A DNA stretch of 64,000 bases from Acinetobacter pseudolwoffii. Its GTDB lineage: Bacteria; Pseudomonadota; Gammaproteobacteria; Pseudomonadales; Moraxellaceae. The DNA lies in NCBI RefSeq assembly GCF_002803605.1, contig NZ_PHRG01000002.1:372001-436000 (forward strand), given 5' to 3'. Numbering within the stretch: the stretch's first letter is position 1; each line of letters begins with the position of its first letter. The notes beneath the pieces are model-generated. The model was not told the origin of the DNA, searched no databases, and saw only the letters and a list, made by a program, of their open reading frames with translations. Shown here one piece after another: positions 1-7,548 of the stretch. Made by a program: the position numbers and the translations under genes.

Positions 1-1
1 T

Positions 2-703
2 TCTATGCAGCAAAGCATTGAGCGCGCGCTTTGGGATCGTGATCTGACTCAGGCAGAACCTTTTGATTCAATGGATCAGCTCCTCAAGCAATTACCGGCT
101 TTGGCATCACGTGAATACTCGATTGCCAGCATTCCAAGTCAGCAAGTCCTGCGTCTGGTGGTACGTCAGCAAGCTGATGCGAATGGAAATCTAGGTCTGG
201 GTTCAGGCTGGTTAACCCAGCATGCCGCACTCAATGCACCGATTGCGCTACGCATTCGCAGCAACGAATCGTTCCACCTGATTGATGATAACCGTCCGAT
301 CATTTGTATTGGGAATGGTACCGGTATTGCTGGTTTAATGAGTCTGCTCAGCTCCCGTAACCGTCAGGAATACACCCAAAACTGGCTGATCTTCGGTGAA
401 CGTCAGCGTGAACATGATTTTTTCTTTGCAGAAACCATTCAGGCCTGGTTGCAAATGGGAACCCTGAAACGGCTGGATCTTGCGTTCTCTCGTGACCAGC
501 AGGAAAAAGTCTATGTGCATCATAAATTACGGGAACAGGCTGAAGAGCTGAAAACCTGGGTTGCCCAAGGCGCAGTGATTTATGTCTGTGGTAGCATCAA
601 TGGCATGGCCAGTGATGTCGATCAGGCCCTGACCGAGATACTTGGTGAAACGCTGCTCGATCAATTACGTCTGGATGGCCGTTATCGCCGTGATGTATAT
701 TAA
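2..703 (+). CDS. C-terminal part of a CysJ-like sulfite reductase flavoprotein / FAD-NADPH oxidoreductase (5' end outside window)
   Basis: The reading frame is open from the first bases of the window, so this is the 3' part of a longer gene. About 230 residues are visible. They carry the hallmarks of the ferredoxin-NADP reductase-like half of diflavin reductases: an FAD-contact motif REYSIAS, a GLGSGWL loop, the NADPH-phosphate loop IGNGTGIAG, a late YVCGS motif and a C-terminal aromatic residue (GRYRRDVY). Enzymes of this type pass electrons from NADPH through FAD to an FMN domain or partner. The FMN/flavodoxin or PepSY part expected upstream cannot be seen, so the exact subfamily (sulfite reductase alpha subunit versus a PepSY-fused reductase) is open. 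A strong hairpin terminator follows the stop codon. Confidence 0.85.
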   Translation, partial: SMQQSIERALWDRDLTQAEPFDSMDQLLKQLPALASREYSIASIPSQQVLRLVVRQQADANGNLGLGSGWLTQHAALNAPIALRIRSNESFHLIDDNRPIICIGNGTGIAGLMSLLSSRNRQEYTQNWLIFGERQREHDFFFAETIQAWLQMGTLKRLDLAFSRDQQEKVYVHHKLREQAEELKTWVAQGAVIYVCGSINGMASDVDQALTEILGETLLDQLRLDGRYRRDVY

Positions 704-720
704 GATGAACTGATATACTA

Positions 721-747
721 AAAACCGGGCGCAATAGCCCGGTTTTT
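721..747 (+). terminator. Rho-independent terminator after the CysJ-like gene
   Basis: A GC-rich stem (ACCGGGC / GCCCGGT) with a six-base loop is followed by a T run, 18 bases after the stop codon of the flavoprotein gene. Confidence 0.85.
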
Positions 748-798
748 GAAAATACAAAAGTAATAATAAAAATATGAATAAGAAAAAAGGAAACTTGG

Positions 799-1593
799 AT
801 GTTCAATCAACTTAAACGAAGTCTCAGTCTGATCTTTGGCTTGATCCTCTGTATCAATAGCGTCTGGTTACTGAATCAGGATCAAAGGCATTTTGGTATC
901 ATGCTGTCTATCATCATTGCTGTGGCACTGATCCTGTATGCCCTGCTTTTTTCATCTATTCAGCGCTGGAAACAAAATTCTCGACTCAGAACATTGTTCT
1001 GGAACAGTCTCTGGGGCGGATTTTTATTCTGGATCATCAGTGTCGCGGCTTTCTTCGCTTATATCCAGATGTCGATTAACTCAAATATTCCTGCACAACC
1101 GGCTACAGCGATTCTGGTATTAGGTAGTGGGATTAACCAGGGTCAACCCTCACCCATCTTAAAAAATCGTCTGGATACTGCAGCAAAATATGCAGAACAA
1201 TATCCAGATACGTTGATGATTATGACCGGGGGACGAAATTTCCGGGAAAGACAAAGCGAAGCTGAAGTCATGCAACATTATATTCATATGACCTATCCGC
1301 AGCTCAAAAACCCGATTCGCGTAGAAGATCAAAGCAGAAGCACCCAACAGAACCTGCAATATTCTCAGGCGATCTTGCAACAACAGAATATTGATCGAAA
1401 TGAGCCTATTGTGATTGTGACCAACGATTTTCATAGCCCGCGTGCCCGTGCCATTGCCAGACATCAGGGCTATCAGCAAGTGATCAGTCTGAGTGCCAGC
1501 ACTCCTCAGAATGCTCGCTACCATTCATGGCTACGTGAATATTTTGCGTTGATTAATGGCTGGCTGCTGAATGAATATTCACTGTTCCAATAA
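799..1593 (+). CDS. YdcF/ElyC-type DUF218 membrane protein
   Basis: 264 residues. Three hydrophobic stretches (about 7-26, 34-52 and 72-92) form a membrane-anchored N-terminal half. The rest is a DUF218 domain: it starts with the strand ILVLGSGI near residue 105, contains MTGGRNFRERQSEAEVM in the middle and ends with IVTNDFHSPRARAIA. Family members such as E. coli ElyC and SanA affect envelope integrity and peptidoglycan/lipid-carrier metabolism, but the reaction is not established, so the role here is inferred. The start is supported by AGGA seven bases before the ATG. The gene lies between a terminator and a convergent gene and appears monocistronic. Confidence 0.8.
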   Translation: MFNQLKRSLSLIFGLILCINSVWLLNQDQRHFGIMLSIIIAVALILYALLFSSIQRWKQNSRLRTLFWNSLWGGFLFWIISVAAFFAYIQMSINSNIPAQPATAILVLGSGINQGQPSPILKNRLDTAAKYAEQYPDTLMIMTGGRNFRERQSEAEVMQHYIHMTYPQLKNPIRVEDQSRSTQQNLQYSQAILQQQNIDRNEPIVIVTNDFHSPRARAIARHQGYQQVISLSASTPQNARYHSWLREYFALINGWLLNEYSLFQ

Positions 1594-1617
1594 ACAAGCT
1601 ATTTAACAACAAGAAAA

Positions 1618-2076
1618 TTAATTTAAACGAATGTGTCTTGGCAAAGGCATATCCGGATTTTTAAAAAGTTCCGGCTTTTGCACATAGATCTGATACAGAT
1701 AATTTTTGATATCCAGTAATAATTTTTCCGGTGCCACCAGAATATTCTGCCCTTCTGGCGTCAGATCAAGAGACACAATGGTACTTTCCTGACGTAAAAA
1801 CGGAATCACTTTCTCTACAAAATCCTTGAGACCAATTTCCTGAATATCGTAATTCACCCAATTGTCTTTAATCAGCAGACGAGCCAGACCTTTACTGTGC
1901 CAGCAAGCAAATGCACGCTGTCCAGTAGGGGTCGCACACAAAGCCCAGCCATCCTGATAAAGCGCAAAAATGCCGGCATTCGCGACAATCGATTCAATAT
2001 ACTGTTTATAAAGGTGTTGGGGGTCGTATGTAGTTTGAGATTTGGTCGCTGCCTTGCGCTGATATGGATTTCTCAT
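1618..2076 (-). CDS. DUF2750 family protein
   Basis: 152 residues, soluble, without signal peptide or membrane segments. The middle carries the DUF2750 pattern: a tract with YQDGWALCATPTGQRAFACW, then a run about a regulated position (IGLKDFVEKVIPFLRQ) and a C-terminal LTPEGQNILVAPEKLL segment. DUF2750 proteins are short bacterial proteins of unknown function. The N-terminal 20 residues are basic and polar and probably disordered. The GAAGG upstream of the ATG is about ten bases away, which is acceptable. It converges with the YdcF-type gene with only 24 bases between the two stops, and it sits just downstream of the tRNA array on the same strand, so it may receive some read-through. Confidence 0.7.
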   Translation of the reverse strand: MRNPYQRKAATKSQTTYDPQHLYKQYIESIVANAGIFALYQDGWALCATPTGQRAFACWHSKGLARLLIKDNWVNYDIQEIGLKDFVEKVIPFLRQESTIVSLDLTPEGQNILVAPEKLLLDIKNYLYQIYVQKPELFKNPDMPLPRHIRLN

Positions 2077-2147
2077 CGTCGTGAAACCTTCAAATTATTA
2101 TAGACTTCAAATTCTATGAAATGTTCAGTGTTTAGGCAAGAAAGATA

Positions 2148-2223
2148 TGGTGGGCGCTGACGGGATCGAACCGCCGACATTCTGCTTGTAAGGCAGACGC
2201 TCTACCAACTGAGCTAAGCGCCC
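2148..2223 (-). tRNA. tRNA-Val(UAC), copy 4 of the array (last transcribed)
   Basis: 76 nt with the 3' CCA encoded. The acceptor stem is GGGCGCT/AGCGCCC, the anticodon loop CTTACAA gives UAC, and the T-loop is GGTTCGATCCC. It is identical to the other three tRNA-Val copies in the array. Confidence 0.97.
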
Positions 2224-2322
2224 TGAGAGAAACAACAGCGTTGTTTTTAATGACGCAAGACAAGGAATGTCTTGGTATATTGAACACTCAGATCTCAGGA
2301 ATCCAAGCTTCTCATCTTAGGA

Positions 2323-2399
2323 TGGCGCAGCGGACGGGGCTCGAACCCGCGACCCCCGGCGTGACAGGCCGGTATTCTAACCAACTGAACTACCGCTGC
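2323..2399 (-). tRNA. tRNA-Asp(GUC), copy 4 of the array
   Basis: 77 nt with encoded CCA. The acceptor stem is GCAGCGG/CCGCTGC and the anticodon loop CTGTCAC gives GUC. The discriminator base is G, as expected for tRNA-Asp. Confidence 0.97.
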
Positions 2400-2410
2400 A
2401 TCGTAAGAAT

Positions 2411-2486
2411 TGGTGGGCGCTGACGGGATCGAACCGCCGACATTCTGCTTGTAAGGCAGACGCTCTACCAACTGAGCTAAGCGCCC
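2411..2486 (-). tRNA. tRNA-Val(UAC), copy 3 of the array
   Basis: 76 nt, identical to the other Val copies. Only 11 bases separate it from the downstream tRNA-Asp, so the two are almost certainly cut from one precursor. Confidence 0.97.
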
Positions 2487-2556
2487 TGATAAAGAGTGTC
2501 AATCTTTAGTTTAATCAAATTTAAGCTCAGGGACCTAAATTTAATTTCTTTTGAAA

Positions 2557-2633
2557 TGGCGCAGCGGACGGGGCTCGAACCCGCGACCCCCGGCGTGACA
2601 GGCCGGTATTCTAACCAACTGAACTACCGCTGC
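2557..2633 (-). tRNA. tRNA-Asp(GUC), copy 3 of the array
   Basis: 77 nt, identical in sequence to copies 1 and 4. A 70-base spacer separates it from the next tRNA-Val, the second-longest spacer of the array. Confidence 0.97.
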
Positions 2634-2647
2634 ATCGCAAAAGATTA

Positions 2648-2723
2648 TGGTGGGCGCTGACGGGATCGAACCGCCGACATTCTGCTTGTAAGGCAGACGC
2701 TCTACCAACTGAGCTAAGCGCCC
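2648..2723 (-). tRNA. tRNA-Val(UAC), copy 2 of the array
   Basis: 76 nt with encoded CCA and anticodon UAC. It is separated by 14 bases from the downstream tRNA-Asp and 21 bases from the variant tRNA-Asp upstream. Confidence 0.97.
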
Positions 2724-2744
2724 TCAAAAGGTCTATCGTATAAA

Positions 2745-2821
2745 TGGCGCAGCGGACGGGACTCGAACCCGCGACCCTCGGCGTGACAGGCCGATATTCT
2801 AACCAACTGAACTACCGCTGC
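2745..2821 (-). tRNA. tRNA-Asp(GUC), variant copy 2 of the array
   Basis: 77 nt. It differs from the other three tRNA-Asp copies at three positions. Two form a compensatory change at the top of the anticodon stem (C-G becomes U-A, pair 27-43), and the third is a C to U in the T-loop at about position 60. The fold and the GUC anticodon are kept, so the gene should be functional. Confidence 0.96.
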
Positions 2822-2869
2822 ATTTACACAATGTCGCTATTGTGGCAAACGAGAATCAAGATCTTAAAG

Positions 2870-2946
2870 TGGCGCAGCGGACGGGGCTCGAACCCGCGAC
2901 CCCCGGCGTGACAGGCCGGTATTCTAACCAACTGAACTACCGCTGC
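2870..2946 (-). tRNA. tRNA-Asp(GUC), copy 1 of the array
   Basis: 77 nt, with the consensus sequence of the array's Asp genes. It follows the first tRNA-Val by 28 bases. Asp copies 1 and 2 are adjacent, which breaks the otherwise strict Val/Asp alternation. Confidence 0.97.
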
Positions 2947-2974
2947 AACTATAAGGTCTCAACATGAAAGAGCT

Positions 2975-3050
2975 TGGTGGGCGCTGACGGGATCGAACCG
3001 CCGACATTCTGCTTGTAAGGCAGACGCTCTACCAACTGAGCTAAGCGCCC
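2975..3050 (-). tRNA. tRNA-Val(UAC), copy 1 of the array (first transcribed)
   Basis: 76 nt with encoded CCA and anticodon UAC. It is the promoter-proximal gene; its 5' end lies about 33 bases downstream of a near-consensus -10 box. Confidence 0.97.
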
Positions 3051-3082
3051 TTTCTAAACGTCTATCATCGTTTGATGGGTGC

Positions 3083-3110
3083 ATTATAGAGAATCTGCAC
3101 AGCCTGTCAA
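3083..3110 (-). promoter_or_regulatory. Strong sigma-70 promoter of the tRNA array
   Basis: On the minus strand TTGACA is followed by a 16-base spacer and TATAAT, both perfect consensus hexamers. The sequence just after the -10 box is GC-rich (GCACCC), a discriminator type typical of stable-RNA promoters under stringent (ppGpp/DksA) control. Stringent regulation is inferred from that base composition. Confidence 0.88.
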
Positions 3111-3546
3111 ACGCTTTTCGGAATGTTTTCCACTTTTTAGGTGTGAGTGATTAAAAAATAGGTTGTTTGTTAAAAAAAACAACACTTTTTGTTTATTTTT
3201 TAAGTCTCTACCGAAATTTTTTAATTTCCAAAATGAAAATCACAACAAAATTTCCTGTCTTCTCTTGCGAGATTTCAGACTCACTCAGGCAGTATGCTTT
3301 AGTTCCGATCAAGAATTATACAAAGCTTTAAAATTACTCGGCGTTGTGTTCATGTAATCTTTCAACTGTCATTTATTTTTATGTGAAAAATAGCGATAAA
3401 GTTTAGCTTTAGACGATGATTCAACCCGTTTCATGCTGTAAAAATAGGATCTGGATCAGATTAATAAATGTCTTAAACTGTATTAAATCATCTCATCCCG
3501 CCCGTAAAAACAAAATCATTTTCACATGACATTAAAGATCGATTCA
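3111..3546. other. Gene-free AT-rich stretch between elsL and the tRNA promoter
   Basis: About 435 bases, rich in A/T runs. No reading frame with a credible ribosome binding site, no strong terminator hairpin and no repeat was recognised. It must hold the 3' untranslated region of elsL and any upstream activating (UP-type) elements for the tRNA promoter. Confidence 0.5.
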
Positions 3547-4080
3547 TTATTCAGTATGCACACCCTTCAGCATTTTTGAATCTAATGCATGTTCCGAGAT
3601 ATACACCAAGGCATTCTCACCCACCAGGTCAAAGAGTTCAGCGACCTCCAGATTACGCATACGAATACAGCCATGAGAAAGTGGCTCTCCCATCATTTCT
3701 GTTTCTGGCGTGCCATGAATATAGATATAACGTTGATAGGTATCGCAGCCCTCGCCTTGATTAAAACCGGCTTCAAGCCCACTCAACCATAAAATACGGG
3801 TCAAGATCCAGTCACGTTGCGGAAACTCTGCTGCCAGTTCAGCATCATAAATTTCACCCGTCGCCTGACGTGCAATAAATACACTGTTTAAAGGTGCATT
3901 CTGGCCAAACTTTTCAGCGATCTTGTGCCAGCCACGTGGGGTCTTGCCACTATTTTCAGTTTCACCAATGCCATTTTTACCAGTGGAAATCAGATATTGC
4001 TTGTTTAGACGTGGCAAATACAGCTTTTGTTGGGCGAGATCAATCAGGATATCTGCTTGATCCAGATGCAAGGTATTCAT
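3547..4080 (-). CDS. elsL: YkuD-fold enzyme, probable cytoplasmic L,D-carboxypeptidase (ElsL/LdtK type)
   Basis: 177 residues. The YkuD catalytic motif is complete: a histidine in IYIHGTPE (about residue 123), followed 14 residues later by SHGCIRM with the catalytic cysteine. There is no signal peptide, lipobox or membrane helix, unlike periplasmic L,D-transpeptidases. In Acinetobacter baumannii a YkuD protein without export signal, ElsL (also called LdtK), acts in the cytoplasm as an L,D-carboxypeptidase. It trims recycled tetrapeptide muropeptides and influences beta-lactam tolerance and cell shape. Assignment to that protein is inferred from length, motif and missing export signal. The start codon overlaps the upstream ybaN-like stop by four bases (ATGA), so the two are translationally coupled. 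Confidence 0.75.
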   Translation of the reverse strand: MNTLHLDQADILIDLAQQKLYLPRLNKQYLISTGKNGIGETENSGKTPRGWHKIAEKFGQNAPLNSVFIARQATGEIYDAELAAEFPQRDWILTRILWLSGLEAGFNQGEGCDTYQRYIYIHGTPETEMMGEPLSHGCIRMRNLEVAELFDLVGENALVYISEHALDSKMLKGVHTE

Positions 4081-4535
4081 GACTTGTTATTCTCTGAATC
4101 TACTTTATTTAACTCTGTTTTCTTTAACTTTATCTCTGTTTTTTCAGGATGAATCGTTTCTTGATGAAGCATCACCTGATCCGGTTCAGGACGTCGCCAT
4201 AACCAGATGGCCACAATCAGCATGGTGATATTGGTAAAGGCTTTTACTGCCAAGGGTGCGGTAGTAAACAGCATGATAATCCCGCTGATCAGCATCATGA
4301 TACTGGCCAGCCATTTGGCCTTACGCGGTACAGTACCATGTGCCCGCCAATCTCTTAAAGTCGAGCCATATTTGGGATGGTTCAATAACCAGTTATCCAT
4401 TTGTGACCAACCTTTAGATGCCGCCCAAGCAGCCAGAATCAAAAAGACCGTTGTTGGCATACCCGGCAGGATTGCACCGATAAAGCCCAGGATCACAAAC
4501 AGCACCACCAGACTCCGCCAAAACAACACTTTCAT
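4077..4535 (-). CDS. YbaN-type DUF454 inner-membrane protein
   Basis: 152 residues. An N-terminal hydrophobic region (about 5-40) carries the family signature LGFIGAILPGMPTTVFLILA. It is followed by a hydrophilic loop with ASKGWSQMDNWLLNHPKYG, then two more membrane segments (about 74-110) and a charged Lys/Glu-rich tail of some 40 residues. DUF454 proteins are small inner-membrane proteins without a proven function. It is the first gene of a two-gene unit with elsL, overlapping it by four bases, so a link to cell-wall recycling is possible but only inferred. The long charged tail exceeds the usual YbaN length of about 125 residues. Confidence 0.8.
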   Translation of the reverse strand: MKVLFWRSLVVLFVILGFIGAILPGMPTTVFLILAAWAASKGWSQMDNWLLNHPKYGSTLRDWRAHGTVPRKAKWLASIMMLISGIIMLFTTAPLAVKAFTNITMLIVAIWLWRRPEPDQVMLHQETIHPEKTEIKLKKTELNKVDSENNKS

Positions 4536-4622
4536 ACATCAACCCTAACCGCAGAATTCAGGTAGTATAAAGCGTTTTCCGATACTGTCCGTTGTATTTC
4601 TGCACTTTTCACAGGTTGTACC

Positions 4623-5498
4623 ATGTCTTTTTCCAGTTTAAACCAAAATCTTGTAGAAGCATGGCATCGTTATCAACATCCTCTGGTACGGCAACTGGCA
4701 TTTGCTGTCGGCAGTCCGAATATCCTGTCCGGTATTCCCGAGGAGCTTGAACTCATACATCGCTTTGAGCTGCATGACAGCCAGACTTGGCAGCAATATC
4801 TTAGCCAGTATCATCCACGTTTGGAATTTCTCGATCAGCATCCAGAAGAATTAATCGAATTTGTGCAGCAACTGAAAAGCACGCGTTTGGGGCTGCGCTT
4901 TGAAATGCTGGTCTGGTTCTGGTTACTCGACGATGCTTATCATCCCTATCGGCTACTCGGTCATAGTATTCAGCAAATTGAGGGTGCAAAAACCTTGGGT
5001 GAACTGGATTTCCTAGTCCTTAATACCGATACCGGACTGGTTGAACACTGGGAAATTGCCCTGAAATATTATCTGGCCGAAGCAGATTTTAGTCTGCCGC
5101 ATTGGTACGGTTTGAACCGCACCGATACCTTAATCAGAAAAATGAACCATTTCACACAAAAACAGTTCCAATTTGATGAAGCTTTAGCACATTCTATTCA
5201 AAAACGTTTTTGTGTGATGAAGGGACAGTTGTATCTGCCGCCCCATCATGCTGACCAGCCTATTCCCACCTGGATTAATACCAAGCGTCGCCTAGGTCTA
5301 TGGGGACAGCATATTCCTGCTGCACAAGACGCGTTCTATCGCCTGCAGCGGCATGAATGGATTTATCCGCAAGCCCAGCCAAGCAGTTTGACTGCGACCT
5401 GGTGGACGGATGGTCTCTATAAAAAAATCGATCGCAATGACTTCTATATGTATCGCCAACCGGTACTAAGCCAGTATCCATCACATAAGCCCCTATAA
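4623..5498 (+). CDS. DUF1853 protein, predicted PD-(D/E)XK nuclease-like fold
   Basis: 291 residues, soluble, no signal peptide. The centre contains GELDFLVLNT followed by VEHWEIALKYYL. The Asp in ELDFLV and the E-x-K of WEIALKYY match the D...ExK pattern of the PD-(D/E)XK nuclease superfamily, to which DUF1853 has been linked. A glutamate in FEMLVWFWLL upstream would supply the first acidic residue. The C-terminal third contains WGLNR-like, WINTKRRLGLWGQ and a terminal ATWWTDGLYKKI motif typical of the family. Biological role is unknown; nuclease activity is inferred only from the motif. The gene stands alone, divergent from ybaN. Confidence 0.72.
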   Translation: MSFSSLNQNLVEAWHRYQHPLVRQLAFAVGSPNILSGIPEELELIHRFELHDSQTWQQYLSQYHPRLEFLDQHPEELIEFVQQLKSTRLGLRFEMLVWFWLLDDAYHPYRLLGHSIQQIEGAKTLGELDFLVLNTDTGLVEHWEIALKYYLAEADFSLPHWYGLNRTDTLIRKMNHFTQKQFQFDEALAHSIQKRFCVMKGQLYLPPHHADQPIPTWINTKRRLGLWGQHIPAAQDAFYRLQRHEWIYPQAQPSSLTATWWTDGLYKKIDRNDFYMYRQPVLSQYPSHKPL

Positions 5499-5613
5499 AG
5501 CATTACATTTATTAACCGAAGCACTATGAAAACCACATATTTTTTAGTGCGTATATTTTCTACTCTAAGTTCCACATCATAATAATTTTATTATTGATTA
5601 TACGGAGATGATG

Positions 5614-5763
5614 ATGAAAAAAATTCTTGCTGCTTCATTAATGATGGCTTTTGTATTAACTGGCTGTAACACCGTAAAAGGTATGGGCAAAGACGTGTCT
5701 AAGGCGGGCGATGCGGTAACCAATACTGCTGAAAAAACCTCTGACGAAATCCGTCAAAACTAG
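5614..5763 (+). CDS. Entericidin-like small lipoprotein
   Basis: 49 residues: a lysine-rich start ([13 protein letters not shown]), a hydrophobic stretch and the lipobox LTGC with Cys17 as the lipidation site. A short mature peptide with [17 protein letters not shown] follows, the typical entericidin (EcnA/EcnB, Pfam Entericidin) sequence. Members are small outer-membrane lipoproteins linked to stationary-phase lysis control in enterobacteria; in Acinetobacter the role is not known. Three ATG codons stand in a row (5608, 5611, 5614). GGAG at 5604-5607 is spaced best for the third, so that start is chosen. A terminator follows immediately, so it is a single-gene unit. Confidence 0.85.
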   Translation: MKKILAASLMMAFVLTGCNTVKGMGKDVSKAGDAVTNTAEKTSDEIRQN

Positions 5764-5783
5764 TTTTTTCTTAAATGCTCATA

Positions 5784-5810
5784 GAACCCTATCTCAGATA
5801 GGGTTTTTTT
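5784..5810 (+). terminator. Terminator of the entericidin-like gene
   Basis: Stem AACCCTAT / ATAGGGTT with a five-base loop, followed by a run of T, 21 bases after the stop codon. Confidence 0.85.
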
Positions 5811-5884
5811 ATATCGATCGTTCACATTCAAGCCGATATTCGCCTATTATAGAGCCGAGAAAATTATCGACTGTTGAAAACCGC

Positions 5885-7021
5885 ATGAGCTCTTCCGCTA
5901 CTCTCGATTTAAGCCTGCAACTATTACGTCAGCCTTCTGTCACCCCCATTGATCATGACTGCCAGAATATTATGGCGGAACGTTTAAAAAAGATTGGTTT
6001 CAATATTGAATCCATGCGTTTTGAAGATGTCGATAATATCTGGGCACGCAAAGGCACAGAAGGTCCGGTCTTCTGTTTCGCTGGCCATACCGATGTGGTG
6101 CCAACGGGCAACCTGGATGACTGGAACTCAGATCCATTTTTACCCGAAATCCGTGAAGGTAAACTTTATGGTCGTGGCAGTGCCGACATGAAAACGGCTT
6201 TGGCAGCTATGATCGTAGCGACAGAACGTTTTGTAGAAAAATACCCAAATCATAAAGGTTCAATTGCTTACCTGATTACGTCAGATGAGGAAGGCCCATC
6301 AATTAATGGTACAGTCAAGGTCATTGAAACCCTGGAAGCGCGTAATGAAAAAATTACCTGGTGTCTGGTCGGTGAACCGTCAAGTACCCATAAACTGGGG
6401 GATATTGTCAAGAATGGCCGTCGCGGTTCTTTAAATGCCAATCTCACGGTAACAGGCAAACAAGGTCATGTGGCATATCCGCATCTGGCAGTGAACCCGA
6501 TTCATAGCGCCTCTAAAGCGATTGCCGAGCTGTGTGACACCGTCTGGGACCATGGCAATGAATATTTCCCGGCAACCACTTTCCAGATTTCCAATATCAA
6601 TTCGGGTACAGGCGCAACCAATGTTGTTCCGGGTAGCATGAATCTGCTATTTAACTTCCGTTATTCAACTGAAGTGACTGCCGAAGAACTTAAAGCACAT
6701 ACTGTGGAAATTCTGGATCGTCACGGTGTGGATTATGATATTTCCTGGACTTTATCTGGCTTGCCATTTCTGACCCCGGTCGGCGAGCTGGTCAATGCAG
6801 CTAAAACCGCTATTCTAAATGTCACAGGCACTGAAACCGAGCTTTCTACTTCTGGTGGAACCTCGGATGGCCGCTTTATTGCACCTACAGGCGCACAGGT
6901 ACTGGAACTTGGGGTGTTAAATGCCACCATCCACCAGATCAATGAGCATGTTGATATTGCCGATCTGGAGCCACTGGCTGAAATTTATGAGCAGATTTTG
7001 GTAAATTTACTTGCCAATTAA
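5885..7021 (+). CDS. dapE: Succinyl-diaminopimelate desuccinylase
   Basis: 378 residues, the usual DapE length. It hydrolyses N-succinyl-LL-2,6-diaminopimelate to LL-diaminopimelate and succinate in the lysine and peptidoglycan-precursor pathway; the enzyme is a cytoplasmic dinuclear zinc M20 hydrolase. Metal ligands and catalytic residues are all in place: His68 in AGHTDVVP, Asp101 in GRGSADMK, the Glu135-Glu136 pair in TSDEEGP, Glu164 in LVGEPSS and the C-terminal His of [10 protein letters not shown]. The substrate-binding [10 protein letters not shown] and [11 protein letters not shown] segments are also present. No convincing Shine-Dalgarno precedes the ATG. It is monocistronic, ending at a symmetrical terminator shared with the converging chp operon. 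Confidence 0.97.
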   Translation: MSSSATLDLSLQLLRQPSVTPIDHDCQNIMAERLKKIGFNIESMRFEDVDNIWARKGTEGPVFCFAGHTDVVPTGNLDDWNSDPFLPEIREGKLYGRGSADMKTALAAMIVATERFVEKYPNHKGSIAYLITSDEEGPSINGTVKVIETLEARNEKITWCLVGEPSSTHKLGDIVKNGRRGSLNANLTVTGKQGHVAYPHLAVNPIHSASKAIAELCDTVWDHGNEYFPATTFQISNINSGTGATNVVPGSMNLLFNFRYSTEVTAEELKAHTVEILDRHGVDYDISWTLSGLPFLTPVGELVNAAKTAILNVTGTETELSTSGGTSDGRFIAPTGAQVLELGVLNATIHQINEHVDIADLEPLAEIYEQILVNLLAN

Positions 7022-7040
7022 GTAAATTCATAACGCAATA

Positions 7041-7068
7041 AAAAAGGAACTCCATGGAGTTCCTTTTT
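7041..7068. terminator. Bidirectional terminator between dapE and the pil-chp operon
   Basis: A perfect palindrome: five A, GGAACTCC / GGAGTTCC with an AT centre, then five T. It can terminate dapE on the plus strand and the chemosensory operon on the minus strand. Confidence 0.88.
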
Positions 7069-7086
7069 GATATTTAATAGTTTGCA

Positions 7087-7545
7087 TTACAGCCCGATTG
7101 TAGCCTGAATATTCGTCATATTCGGAATATGAAACAGCTGTTCATTCATTCGTACATATTGAAAGATGGCAGGATCATTCACCGGCTGATCGACATCGAC
7201 CACTTCAGAAATACGAATCCGGATGGTTTTCGGCATTTCATTGCACATTAGGGCAAAACGCTGATTGATCTCATCACCTTCAATCACCAATGCCACGCCA
7301 TGTTGACGTGAAGGCTCATTGATGGCATAGACTGGCAATTGTGCTTCATGCCATTCCACTGTCTTGACCTGGGTATTGCTGTCCAGCGCTGACAGCACAA
7401 TGTTTTGTGGCAATAACATCGGATCTTTGCCATGACAGTCAATAATATAGGCATCAATAAATCCGGTCGATACCGTAATCAGATGCTGAAGTTCCTGCTG
7501 GCTAATCTGATCAGCCATCTTGCTCGTCGAATTGCTCTGACTCAT
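7087..7545 (-). CDS. CheW-like protein downstream of chpA (ChpC-like candidate)
   Basis: 152 residues. After a polar N-terminus of about 20 residues, the sequence resembles a CheW fold: LPQNIVLSAL near residue 45, VYAINEP, HGVALVIEGDEINQRFALMCNEMPKTIRI in the middle (weak), and a C-terminal strand pair. It follows chpA by three bases on the same strand, the position where Pseudomonas has chpB/chpC. A CheW-like adaptor, perhaps ChpC, is therefore the best reading, but similarity is weak and the ortholog call is inference. It would act at the inner face of the membrane, linking receptor PilJ to the ChpA kinase. It ends 19 bases before a bidirectional terminator. Confidence 0.6.
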   Translation of the reverse strand: MSQSNSTSKMADQISQQELQHLITVSTGFIDAYIIDCHGKDPMLLPQNIVLSALDSNTQVKTVEWHEAQLPVYAINEPSRQHGVALVIEGDEINQRFALMCNEMPKTIRIRISEVVDVDQPVNDPAIFQYVRMNEQLFHIPNMTNIQATIGL

Positions 7546-7548
7546 CGA

